NCBI GenBank assembly: GCA_023362775.1
Contig: JALMGJ010000002.1
Location: 110,957,481 to 111,021,480 of the forward strand
Direction: 5' to 3'
Length of the DNA stretch: 64,000 nucleotides
Origin: Charina bottae
Lineage: Eukaryota > Chordata > Lepidosauria > Squamata > Charinaidae
Part shown: piece by piece, positions 46,277 to 55,917 of the stretch
Position numbering within the stretch: the stretch's first letter is position 1
Layout of the letters: each line of letters opens with the position of its first letter
Notes under the pieces: generated by a model
What the model was told of the DNA's origin: nothing
Seen by the model: only the letters and a program-made list of their open reading frames with translations
The model's database searches: none
Made by a program: the position numbers and the translations under genes

Positions 46277-46436
46277 TGCTGACCCTCCAAAAAAAAGAGC
46301 AATATACAGATAACAATACAGGTTAAAGCATACAAATAAACATAAAGACAAAGTGAGCAATTCCAGAATTGTTCAGGCTGCAGAAGTATGTGAGGCGTTG
46401 CAATCTGAAAAACAAAATCAAGGAAAAATCATACAA

Positions 46437-49400
46437 TTAACCAGGTTTAGCAGGAAACTGAGCATGGAACTTCCTTAGCAAACGAGGGGCGGAAACATGA
46501 CCTTTATCAACCCATTCTTTAAACCCAATAGGTAGATGTTTCCATTGAACTAGATATTGAACTTTACCCCTATGTAATCTAGAGTCCAAAATGTCCAGAA
46601 TCTCAAAATGTTCATTATCTCCCACCATGATGGGTGGGGGAGTGATTGGATCTGGATGCCACTGAGGAGCAGACTTGACTGGTTTTAACAAACTAATGTG
46701 GAACACTTTACGTAGGTTTTTAGGCAAGTCCAACTGAGCAGCTACAGGGTTGATCACCTTTACAATAGGGAAAGGTCCAATAAACTTAGGCCCCAGCTTT
46801 TTGGAAGGTTGAGTAGACTTCAGATGTTTTGTAGACAAATAAACCTTTTCACCCACCACCAATGGCCATTGTGGAGCACGTTTGCGATCAGCAAAAGTTT
46901 TGTAAGAGTCTTTAGCATCCTGTAATATCTTAAGCATGACTGGCCAGTTCGCCCGTATTTTTGTAATCCATTCATCTGCCAGTACAGGATTTGGAGACTG
47001 AATCATGGCAGGATCAGGCAGTTCAGGAATAGGAACAAAGTCTTGCCCAGTGGCCACTTTAAATGGCGAAAATCCAGTGCTTTGATGAACAGCATTATTA
47101 TATGCCACTTCAGCAAATGGCAACAAGTCCACCCAAATTATCTTGTTGGTAACTGATATAACAACGTAAATACTGCTCCAATACCGAATTAAGGCATTCA
47201 CAACCACCATTCCCTTGTGGATGGAACCCAGAGGTAAGTCCTTGTTCAGTTCCAATCAATTTTAAAAATGATTTCCAAAATTTGGCAGTAAACTGACTTC
47301 CGTGATCGCTGATAATCCGCAAGGGGGCGCCGTGAGCTCGGTAGATGTGCAAAATGAATAACTTTGCTAGTTGACCAGCAGATGGCAATCCTTTATAAGG
47401 AATGAAATGAGCTTGCTTTGAAAATAAGTCAGTCACAACCCATATTACAGTTTTCCCTTTGCTCTCAGGTAAGTCCACAATAAAATCCATTGAAATTTGC
47501 TTCCAAGGACTTGTTGGTTCAGCCACTCCTTGTAAAAGTCCCACAGGCTTACCAGGTGCCTTCTTCATAGAAGCACAGACGTGACAAGATAATACATACT
47601 GTTTAACATCTTTTCTTAAAGTTGGCCACCAAAATTGCCTTCTGACTAAATGTAATGTTTTTACAAAGCCAAAATGTCCAGCAACTTTATCATCATGACA
47701 ACGTTGTAAAATAGCTTTTCTCACAGTTTCAGGAACATACAATATATCTCCACTCCACCAAACCCCATTAGTATCTGTTAGGGGTTGCTTATGGGTTTTC
47801 CACCATGCATCCTCTACAATAGCCTGTTGGATGTCTTTTTCCAAAGAGGGTTCACATGGAGTCTGTTGTTGTTTGGCTTGGCGTCTAGTAAGAGCGACTT
47901 TCCCCTCCAGTTGCACGGGTAAGGGTGAAGATAAAGTTTCAGAAACTTTCTCAGCATGGTTTGGTATGCCCAATTGTTGTGGAGACATTACTGTAGAAAC
48001 AACCTGCTCCATTTGAGTATCATGCTGAGGCAAGCGAGATAGTGCATCTGCTAAAAAGTTTTTCCCTGCTGGCAAATACTTCAACGTGAAATTAAACCTA
48101 CTAAAAAATTCGGCCCATCTGATTTGTTTAGGATTTAACTTCCTGGGGGTTTTGAGAGCTTCCAAGTTTTTATGATCAGTAAAGACTTCAAACTGGTGGG
48201 GAGAACCCTCCAGCAGATGTCGCCAGGTAGCTAATGCATGCCGTACAGCAAAAGCTTCTTTCTCCCAAACATGCCAGCGTTGCTCTGCCTCTGTAAATTT
48301 ACGAGAAATGTATGCACATGGCTGTAATTGATTAGTATTGTCTTTTTGCAATAATACACAACCAATTGCAGAGTTGGAAGCGTCTGTCTGTATAACGAAC
48401 GGTAGCTCAGGATCAGGGTGTTTCAAAATAGGTTCTGCGGTGAACAACTGTTTCAATTGTTCAAAAGCACTTTGGTAAGCTGGCATCCATTTTAGTTTTG
48501 ACTGGGGCTTATTTGCTAATATGCCATCAGTTGATTTCTTTGTTTTTAACAAATCTGTTAACGGTAACGCTATTTTAGCAAAGGCAGGAATAAATTGTCT
48601 GTAGAAATTAGAGAACCCTAAAAAAGCTTGCAATTGCTTTTTTGTTCTAGGTGTTTCCCACGCCAAAACATCTTTAACTTTGGCAGGATCCATTTCTATG
48701 CCCTGATGAGATATTCTGTAACCCAAAAAATCCAGTTTTTCTTTATGAAATTCACATTTAGACAACTTCACATATAACTTGTTTTCTAATAGTTTTTTCA
48801 ATACTGCTTTAACCAATTTTACATGTTCTTCCATGGTTTCTGTATAGATCAAAATGTCATCTAAATATACCAATACACCTTGATACAAAAATTCATGCAG
48901 AACCTCATTAATTAAGCTCATGAAGACTCCAGCCCCCCCCCTTAATCCGAACGGCACGACTTTATATTGAAAACAACCCAGTTGGCAATTAAAAGCAGTT
49001 TTCCATTCATCTCCCTCCTTTATGCACACTCTAAAATACGCTTCTCTCAAGTCCAGTTTAGTGAAGATCTTTCCCTTCGTCAGTTGTGCTAGCATATCCT
49101 TCATCAAAGGCAACGGGTACTGATTAGAAATACAAATAGCATTCAACCCCCGATAGTCAGTACAAAGTCTCAACGATCCATCTTTCTTTTTCCTAAACAA
49201 CACTGGAGCAGCCATGGGAGAAGTAGATGGTTCAATAAATCCTCGCTTTAAATTCTTATCTATAAAGTTCCTCAATTCTTGCAATTCCTTATGAGTCATT
49301 GAGTACAACTTGGGTTTAGGTAACACTGCTCCAGGTTCCAATTGCAAAGAACAATCCGTTTTCCAATGAGGGGGCATCTGATCTGACTCAGTCTCTACAA

Positions 49401-49956
49401 AAATTTCCCCCTCCTCCTCATACGCTGCCAGAGCAACAGCTGCTTGGGCTATTTCCCTCAATGAGCCTGTTAATTCCACACACAGTCCTGCATGGTCCCG
49501 TTCCATCCCCAGATACGAGCCATCTGCAAATTCCATCTCCCCAGAGACCCAATTGATGTGAGGGTTTCGTTCCCTCAGCCATTTAAGCCCCAACACTATG
49601 GGCTGACTGGAAATGGGTGCCACAATAAACCGTATAGTCTCTTGGTGTGTCCCAATAGTCATTTTTAGGGCTTCAGTGTAATATTCAACTGGTCCCCCCT
49701 TCATGTCTGACCCATCCAATTGACAAAATATGATGGGAACTTTTAACTTGTGCAATTTTAATCCAGTCACAATAGCAGGGTGCATCAAACACCTTGAACA
49801 CCCTGAGTCCAACATAGCCATCAGATTATTCTGATCCCTCCCATCCAATGTTTCAATTTTTACTTTAACTTGCATGATAGGGCAATCTCCACTCACCAAA
49901 GGATCTGAGCGCCGATCTGCAAATGCCTGGCCACCGGCGCATCTTAGGACAGGCAT
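46437..49956 (-). pseudogene. pol: Sushi-type pol: protease, RT, RNase H, integrase, chromodomain (one frameshift)
   Basis: The first ORF (49956-47110, 948 codons) carries the protease LDSGCSR at about residue 50 and the reverse transcriptase LVYLDDILIY at about 363. RNase H FTDHKNLEAL is at about 590, the integrase zinc-binding region near 790 (CHVC) and core residues in DFIVD (about 825), SDHGSQF (about 884) and the glutamate at about 918. A surplus base near 47135 shifts the frame. The rest continues in 47255-46437 with WVDLLPFAEVAYNN, the GPF/KVIN C-terminal region, and a chromodomain (VQYLVQWKHLP, FKEWV) near the end. Chromodomains direct integration to marked chromatin in this group. 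Confidence 0.93.
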
Positions 49957-51359
49957 TGTTCGTTTCCCGCCGGCAAGAATTCTTCGTCTGTGGAGTCGTT
50001 CTCACCTCCAGCTATCTCAGCCTTCTTGGCTTCTTCCATGGCACGGGCTGTTCCCTTTCGTGGAGGCAGTATGGATGGCTTTGAAGATTTACTTTCAGTC
50101 TTTTTCCTCACAGCAGGAGTTGTTTGCGGGCAGTTGCTAATGCGATGGCCCTCTTTACCACATTTGAAGCACAACCCGCTTTTAGCTCTACGTTCCTTCT
50201 CTTCTTCCCAGGCTCTCTGGCCGAGGGGTTTCTTGGGCTGGGGGGGGGGCAGCGCTCTTCTCCCTGGGCTTTGCAGCTGTTTATATGATCTCAACCGTAA
50301 TCAGATGCTTTCTGCTTTGCCAGCTAATTGGACCCATTCTTCTAACGTCTCAGGGTCCCCCCTTCCCGCAGCCATTTCCAGAATCCCAGGTTTCAAGCCC
50401 ATCTGGAAATATTCGATTTGAAAGGGTTCAGGACAGCCAGGGACCCTACTGATAAGTTTTTAAAATTCCATCGCATATTCTGCCACAGTTCGATTTCCCT
50501 GGCTCAATTGTTGTAATTGCACTCTAGCTGACATTTTAGACAGCGTATCTTCAAATCTCTTTCTTAGCGCTAACATAAATGCCTTAAAAGTTAACAGTTC
50601 GGTGGCATTCGTGACATGCAGGGCTACAAGCCACTGTGCTGCTTCACCTTCTAGGAAACTTGAGACATACCTTACTTTGGCCTCCTCATTTAGAAAAGAG
50701 TCCTCAAATTCCTCCATAAAACCCCTGACATGGGTCATAAAGCAAGCCAACTTCCCGGGATCGCCGTCAAATCGCATCTTTAGCTTGTTAACTGCGAAAG
50801 CACAGGCTTTTCCCCTTTGTAATCCACTCATGGAAGGTCGTCTCACCTCCGGCTCTGGTTCTGAAAAATCATCCTCTTCTTCATCGCCACTGGAAGTCCC
50901 ACTCTCTGCTGAAGTGGTCATCGAAGTAGCTCCTATCTCTGTCACTGGACCCCCTTCTTGCTTCGGAGCCAGGACAAGTTGCTGCAAAGATTGGCTGATA
51001 GACTCTATTTGCTTGCTGATGGTCTCTAACTCAAAATCGGTGCGTGCAGTCTTCGCTTCTAACGAAGCCGTTCTTTGGGATTGGGTAACTCTGGGTTTAG
51101 CAGTCCGTTTACCCATCCCTGCCTGGAGGCCACCTCCAATTCCCACGGACCACTCCGCACTAGCTTTGGGAGTACGTACCACAGGAAGCTCGGCAGCCTC
51201 TATTCCACTACGTCTGGATCCCCTTTTAGAGGTTTTCTTCTTGCCCATTACTGGCTCAAAAGCCACAACTTTTTCCTCTTTGGAAACTGCTTCTAGGCCT
51301 GTAGAAGTGCCTGGTTGCTCTTCTTCCCCCTCCTGGAAACATTCCATAGATTCCTCCAT
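49944..51359 (-). pseudogene. gag: Sushi-type gag with two in-frame stops
   Basis: The ATG at 51359 opens 299 codons. They run from an acidic N-terminus and a basic/serine region to a capsid-like domain (FDGDPGKLACFMTHVRGF, SSFLEGEAAQWLVALH) related to PEG10/RTL capsids. A TAA follows YAMEF near 50460, and a TGA lies near 50305 in the same frame. The frame then resumes as the nucleocapsid with the CCHC knuckle CFKCGKEGHRISNC (50180 region). It ends CLS-TAA at 49944. It is non-functional as it stands because of the two stops. A 254-codon frame on the other strand is a shadow. Confidence 0.9.
49962..49968 (-). promoter_or_regulatory. -1 ribosomal frameshift site GGGAAAC at the gag/pol junction
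   Basis: In the gag frame the codons read GCG GGA AAC, that is G-GGA-AAC in the X-XXY-YYZ register. Slippage by -1 leads directly into the protease frame (codons GGG AAA CGA ACA ATG). The gag stop follows 18 bases later, at 49946-49944. The same heptamer is used by PEG10, a domesticated sushi element. A downstream pseudoknot was not checked. Confidence 0.85.
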
Positions 51360-51452
51360 TCTGTGAATTGCTTGGAAGAGTCGATTCTCACTAGGGAGGC
51401 ACTAATTGGGTTTAGGAATTGTAACCTCAGGATAAACCGACTAGATTGCAGG

Positions 51453-51463
51453 TTCAGATCTTT
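51453..51463 (-). promoter_or_regulatory. Putative self-priming site (no tRNA primer-binding site)
   Basis: One base after the 5' LTR the - strand reads AAAGATCTGAA. Its exact complement TTCAGATCTTT occurs in the LTR (51578-51568). Next to the LTR there is no TGG-initial tRNA complement. In Tf1 and sushi elements the first 11 bases of the RNA fold back on such a site and prime minus-strand synthesis. That mechanism is known for the family; its use here is inferred. Confidence 0.7.
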
Positions 51464-51464
51464 C

Positions 51465-51820
51465 TGTGATGATCCCAATCACAATGCCCTAATAAACACT
51501 TCTCGGTGCAGTTCATTGAAATGCTGATTAAGCTTTATTCAGGATACATGTTAATTGAAGCACTCCTAAAGATCTGAATGCGGATTCCCACCAAACTATA
51601 CACTCTTAACTTCCCCCCTTGCGTGCCAAATTACCAACCAATGATCTCATGATGAAAACGTTCCCATCTCCACACTCCTGCAGGTGGGTGACCTTGACGA
51701 AGCTGGTTCCAGCCTCCACCTGAAGACATAACACTCAATGGCCAGTCCCCCTTCCAACAAGTCTCAAAGCATCTCCAGCCCTAATCCCAATGGCAGGATT
51801 CATAGACATGAACCCTGAGA
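51465..51820 (-). repeat. 5' LTR of the sushi-type element
   Basis: Same 356-bp length as the 3' LTR. On the - strand it starts TCTCAGGG (the second base mutated from the TG seen in the other LTR) and ends CATCACA. A TATA-like word is at 51600-51597, AATAAA at 51539-51534. A start of transcription near 51578 would place TTCAGATCTTT at the RNA 5' end. Confidence 0.92.
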
Positions 51821-52437
51821 AATTCTTGTAAATTGCTTCCCAAATTGTCCTTCTATTATTCCCAACAAAAATAATTCTGATTTAAATGGGACTCGAATTT
51901 GTAATATATTTTGCATCAATGAATGTATTTGAGTCCAAAATTTCTTTGCAATCTCACATGTCCACCACATATGGTAAAAAGACCCCTCTTTTTTTTTACA
52001 TTTCCAACATAAGTTGGAGACATTCCCATACATTTTAGAAAGTTTTTGTGGGGTCATATACCATCTGTACATCATCTTATAAAAGTTTTCTTTTAAATTA
52101 TAGCACAAAGTAAATTTTAGTCCTTTAGTCCACATGTATTCCCATTGTTGCATTTGAATATTATAACCAATATTTTTTGCCCATTTAATCATACAATCTT
52201 TAACTTGTTCCTCTACCATTTCACCTTTTAACAATAGTTTATACATTTTAGCAAGCAAGCAAGCAACAACTTTATTGATTAGTCTTACGACCATATCAAA
52301 GATAAAATAAGATAACAAGAATACAATACAATTCAATTTAACTGATAAAATTGATAAAAATACACCAAAATAGGAAATAAGATAATTGAATAACCTGAAA
52401 TAATAATAAATACAATACATGTATATCTAATCAGAAT

Positions 52438-55400
52438 TCAAATGAGTTCATCACCCCTACATGGCACTCCAATCTTTTCCATATAATGGGCTCTCTGGTG
52501 AACTGCCTTGTCTACAAACTTGGCAGTCCTATTCACAATAAAAGTATTTGAGCCCGAAAGAAAATAAGATAATCTGTGATTAGAATCCCAGTGTGCTGTT
52601 CTTTCTAACAAAGGAGACAGGAATTTAATCCTAAGTGAATCATATAATTTGCAGTCGAACAAAACATGGGCAATATCTTCTATGGCTGGGTCCCCACATA
52701 CACAAGTCCTCTCATCATATGGCAAATGATGAAAACGTCCATATTTAACCATAGAGTCCAACAATTCAAACCTAGCCCTGGAATAGGCCCTTCTCAGATT
52801 TTGTGTTAGACTCATCGACAGGTATTTTTCAAATTTAAAAATAGTTTTATTCTTAGCTAACCATTTTAATGAACCATTTTTTGCCAATGTCTCCATGTCC
52901 AATTGGGCACTGATATCCAGGGCTCGCTGTTTAAAAATATCTTTTGCCTGCGGTGCAGTTATGAGTACCTGTTGAATGGAAAATCCATATTGTGTAATAA
53001 CTTTAGTGAGATGTTTTAACCAGGATGTGGTAAAATCCAAACTCATTTGTTCAAGTAGGCATAATTTGGGAAGCCTATCATGGTCCATTGAATGGACCTT
53101 CTGCCAGTAAGAAAAGACCTTTGATACTGTCTGGCTATGTATAGAGTGGATACCTGTTTCTGCTCTAATTGCGGGTGCTGACGTATTTTTATCAACTCCC
53201 AGTATACTTCTTAAAAAGCGGGTTTGAACATATTCAAGTGCAGCAGAATTTGTAAGACCCCACACTTCCGCACCATAAGTCAACATTGGGACAATTTTTG
53301 CTCTAAATACTTTCAGAATAGGGGTCAAAGTGCCGGGATATTTATAATTATACAGTTTAGATAGCCTTTTGGCACAGACCTCAGCCCTCCCTGCGGTCCT
53401 TCTGAAATGATTGTCCCAGGCTCCAGTATCAGTAAAAACCACTCCTAGGTAAGTGAAAGAATTCACTTGTTCTATAGGCTCCCCATTTATTTGCCATTTA
53501 TATTTCATCCTTTTTCTTTTACCAAAAACCATCACTTTAGATTTAGACTTATTTATAGTTAAAGAGTTATGAACACAATAGACATTCAACTTTTTCAGGA
53601 GTCTTCTCAGGCCAACTTGTGAATGTGCCATCAAAATCATATCATCTGCGTATAATAGGACATTCACAAATATGCCATGAATTTTTAACATGTGAGTATC
53701 TACGGTACGCATAAACCCTGGAATATCATTAATATAAAGATTGAAGAGCATTGGAGCTAAGATACAACCCTGCCTGACACCTCTATGAGTAGGAATACTT
53801 TTGGTTAAAGAGCCATTTACACCAGTTCTTACTTTTAAATAAGTATTTGAATAGAGGGCCTTTACCAGGAATAAAAGTCTGGGCTCCATATTTAAATTAA
53901 TTAATTTCTTCCATAAAATGTTTCTATCTATGGAATCAAAAGCTGCGGTAAAATCTATAAAAGCAGCGAACACTTTTTTACCATTTGCCAATTGTTTTGA
54001 AATAAGATGATGTAATGTGAAACAATTATCTATTGTGGAGCGATCTGGTCTAAAACCAGTTTGTTCCTCTACAAGGAGGTTTGTCCTAATTACCCAGTCC
54101 TCTATTTTGCCCAAGAGGTGTTTGGCATACATTTTTGCAGCAATTCCTATAAGACTGATTGGTCTATAATTTTGTGGCTCAGTCCTATTTCCTTTTTTAA
54201 ATATAGGGACAACAATTGCTACTTCCCATCCTACTGGAATGAATCCTGTGTTGTTTATATAAGAAAACAAACCTGCAAGTAATGGGGCCCACCAGTCAGT
54301 ATGGGTTTTAAAAAGTTCTGGTGGTAAAAAGTCCTCTCCTGGAGCCTTGTTGGGTTTCAAGGAATGGATGATAGATTTGACTTCTGCCACTGACACTGAG
54401 GGCCAAAGAGGGAGGTTTTCAAAATAAGTAGGATCAATTATACTTTCCTGCAAGGGTCTTTGGTTTGACTCAGTAAATAAACTTGTATAGAAATCCTCCC
54501 AGACTGAGGCAGGTATAGGAATGTCAAGTTGAAAATTGCGTTCCTTCAATAAACCCGAGACGGAATTCCAAAAAAATATTGAATTAGTTCCTTTTGCTGA
54601 TAATTCCAAGTCTGCCCATATTTTAGCTGTATAAAGAGCTTTTTTGGACACAATAAGTTTCTTATATTCCCTCCTGATTTGTAGCATTTTGGATTGATTT
54701 TTTATACTAGGATAACTCTGGGCCATACGCATTGCTGCCCTTAAATGTTTCCTAGTATGTAGACAATCAGAATCAAACCAGTTCATACTGTTTTGAGAAT
54801 GATTTCTAGCAGGAACTTTATCTATCAAAAATTTCCTCAACGAGCTAGACAAAAGAGCATATTGTGTCAAGATCTTGTCTGGGCATTGAAAAGGAGTTGA
54901 AATAGAATTTCTCCAAGACTGAACCTGCTCTGAGTTTAGATAGGTTGTTATTGCCTTTGTATCTACCTTGTGCCACCTAAGTCTTCTGTTTTGCCTAATT
55001 TCAATATTGGCTAGTAACCTCTTATCATAAGTCATAAATGATCTAATATCTGATCTGGCTGCAAAATAAACTGTAATCGGCTGATGATCGCTGTCTTCTC
55101 TCACATGGGCTTGAATATCTGAAAATAACCCAGACTTATTTCGAGAAACACAAATATAATCTAGGACACTACTAGAGTTTCCTGTATGAAATGTAAACGG
55201 ATATATAAAATCAGATTCTTTGCCTCCTAAAATATGAAGGTTACATTTATAAATTAGTGAGACCAACTGAGAACCCGCCATGTTCCTTTTGGAATCTCTA
55301 GAACGCCAGGGTGGGTTGTTAATAAGGTAGTCCTCAGGAATAACACCCAGTCGTACAAAATCAAATAAAGAAGCCCCCACTCTGGCATTAAAATCTCCCG

Positions 55401-55875
55401 CTAAAATTACAATAGCATTGGGGTAATTAAGGTTTATCTTCAACAGTAAATTTTCTAAATTTACCCAAATGTTGGGAGAAAAGTATGGAGATGAATATGG
55501 TGGCAGATAAATGTTCACTAGTACTACTACAACTGCTTCATACGAAAATTTAACCACCAAATAGAAAGGAGAATCAAAACCAAACACCAGTTCCTGGCCT
55601 TGCCAACCCAACTCAGCCTTGGCAAGTATCGACAATCCTCCCGATGCCCTTCCTTTAGTCTTGTGTTTCACTGCCGGGACTGACCAGGAATTAAATCCTG
55701 GAATGTGGATCCTTTCTTCCTCTTTGGACAGCCAAGTTTCTTGAAGAGCTATAAAATCAAAGCCAGAGAGAAATTCCAACAAGTCTCCATCAGATACTCG
55801 ATTTTTCCAACCGGCAATGTTCCAAGTCAGTAGGTGGAGAAAAACCTTGCAATTGATGTTGGCAGGCGGCCCCAT
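52438..55875 (-). CDS. LINE ORF2: APE endonuclease, reverse transcriptase, zinc-like C-terminus
   Basis: 1145 codons without a stop. The N-terminal endonuclease has LLTWNIAGW (about residues 12-20), LQETWLSKEEE (about 40), LAGDFNARVG (about 155-165) and the SDHQPITVYF histidine-bearing end (about 265). The reverse transcriptase has FRPDRSTIDN, AFIDFTAAFDSIDR (about 640), HRGVRQGCILAPMLFNLYIND and the catalytic LLYADDMILM (about 738). The C-terminal TCVCGDPAIEDIAHVLFDC (about 1058) is a C-x-C...H-x4-C motif common in I-group LINEs. No RNase H domain is apparent. A long open frame of this length is strong evidence of recent function. The ATG at 55875 was chosen because LLTWN starts shortly after, as in related LINEs. 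Confidence 0.9.
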   Translation of the reverse strand: MGPPANINCKVFLHLLTWNIAGWKNRVSDGDLLEFLSGFDFIALQETWLSKEEERIHIPGFNSWSVPAVKHKTKGRASGGLSILAKAELGWQGQELVFGFDSPFYLVVKFSYEAVVVVLVNIYLPPYSSPYFSPNIWVNLENLLLKINLNYPNAIVILAGDFNARVGASLFDFVRLGVIPEDYLINNPPWRSRDSKRNMAGSQLVSLIYKCNLHILGGKESDFIYPFTFHTGNSSSVLDYICVSRNKSGLFSDIQAHVREDSDHQPITVYFAARSDIRSFMTYDKRLLANIEIRQNRRLRWHKVDTKAITTYLNSEQVQSWRNSISTPFQCPDKILTQYALLSSSLRKFLIDKVPARNHSQNSMNWFDSDCLHTRKHLRAAMRMAQSYPSIKNQSKMLQIRREYKKLIVSKKALYTAKIWADLELSAKGTNSIFFWNSVSGLLKERNFQLDIPIPASVWEDFYTSLFTESNQRPLQESIIDPTYFENLPLWPSVSVAEVKSIIHSLKPNKAPGEDFLPPELFKTHTDWWAPLLAGLFSYINNTGFIPVGWEVAIVVPIFKKGNRTEPQNYRPISLIGIAAKMYAKHLLGKIEDWVIRTNLLVEEQTGFRPDRSTIDNCFTLHHLISKQLANGKKVFAAFIDFTAAFDSIDRNILWKKLINLNMEPRLLFLVKALYSNTYLKVRTGVNGSLTKSIPTHRGVRQGCILAPMLFNLYINDIPGFMRTVDTHMLKIHGIFVNVLLYADDMILMAHSQVGLRRLLKKLNVYCVHNSLTINKSKSKVMVFGKRKRMKYKWQINGEPIEQVNSFTYLGVVFTDTGAWDNHFRRTAGRAEVCAKRLSKLYNYKYPGTLTPILKVFRAKIVPMLTYGAEVWGLTNSAALEYVQTRFLRSILGVDKNTSAPAIRAETGIHSIHSQTVSKVFSYWQKVHSMDHDRLPKLCLLEQMSLDFTTSWLKHLTKVITQYGFSIQQVLITAPQAKDIFKQRALDISAQLDMETLAKNGSLKWLAKNKTIFKFEKYLSMSLTQNLRRAYSRARFELLDSMVKYGRFHHLPYDERTCVCGDPAIEDIAHVLFDCKLYDSLRIKFLSPLLERTAHWDSNHRLSYFLSGSNTFIVNRTAKFVDKAVHQRAHYMEKIGVPCRGDELI

Positions 55876-55917
55876 TGGAGACTTGAAATTTTGGGTTAGA
55901 GTACATGAGGCTTTTAG

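Larger units (their letters stand above)
45921..51820 (-). mobile_element. Sushi-type chromodomain Gypsy (Ty3) LTR retrotransposon
   Basis: Two 356-bp LTRs enclose gag and pol on the - strand, flanked by the 5-bp duplication AATTC (45916-45920 and 51821-51825). The insertion splits L1b ORF2. Pol order is protease, reverse transcriptase, RNase H, integrase, chromodomain. A -1 frameshift signal joins gag and pol, and the leader is complementary to the LTR, both traits of the sushi/Tf1 group. This is the lineage from which mammalian PEG10/RTL genes were domesticated. Lesions are two stops in gag and one frameshift in integrase. The LTRs differ at about 12 sites by eye. Confidence 0.95.

Noticed and set aside
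50602..51366. 254-codon + strand frame
   Set aside because: It is the antisense shadow of the sushi-type gag, with no homology or start context of its own.
51360..51464. A tRNA primer-binding site for the Gypsy element
   Set aside because: No TGG-initial tRNA 3' complement lies next to the 5' LTR; the self-priming complement explains the region better.
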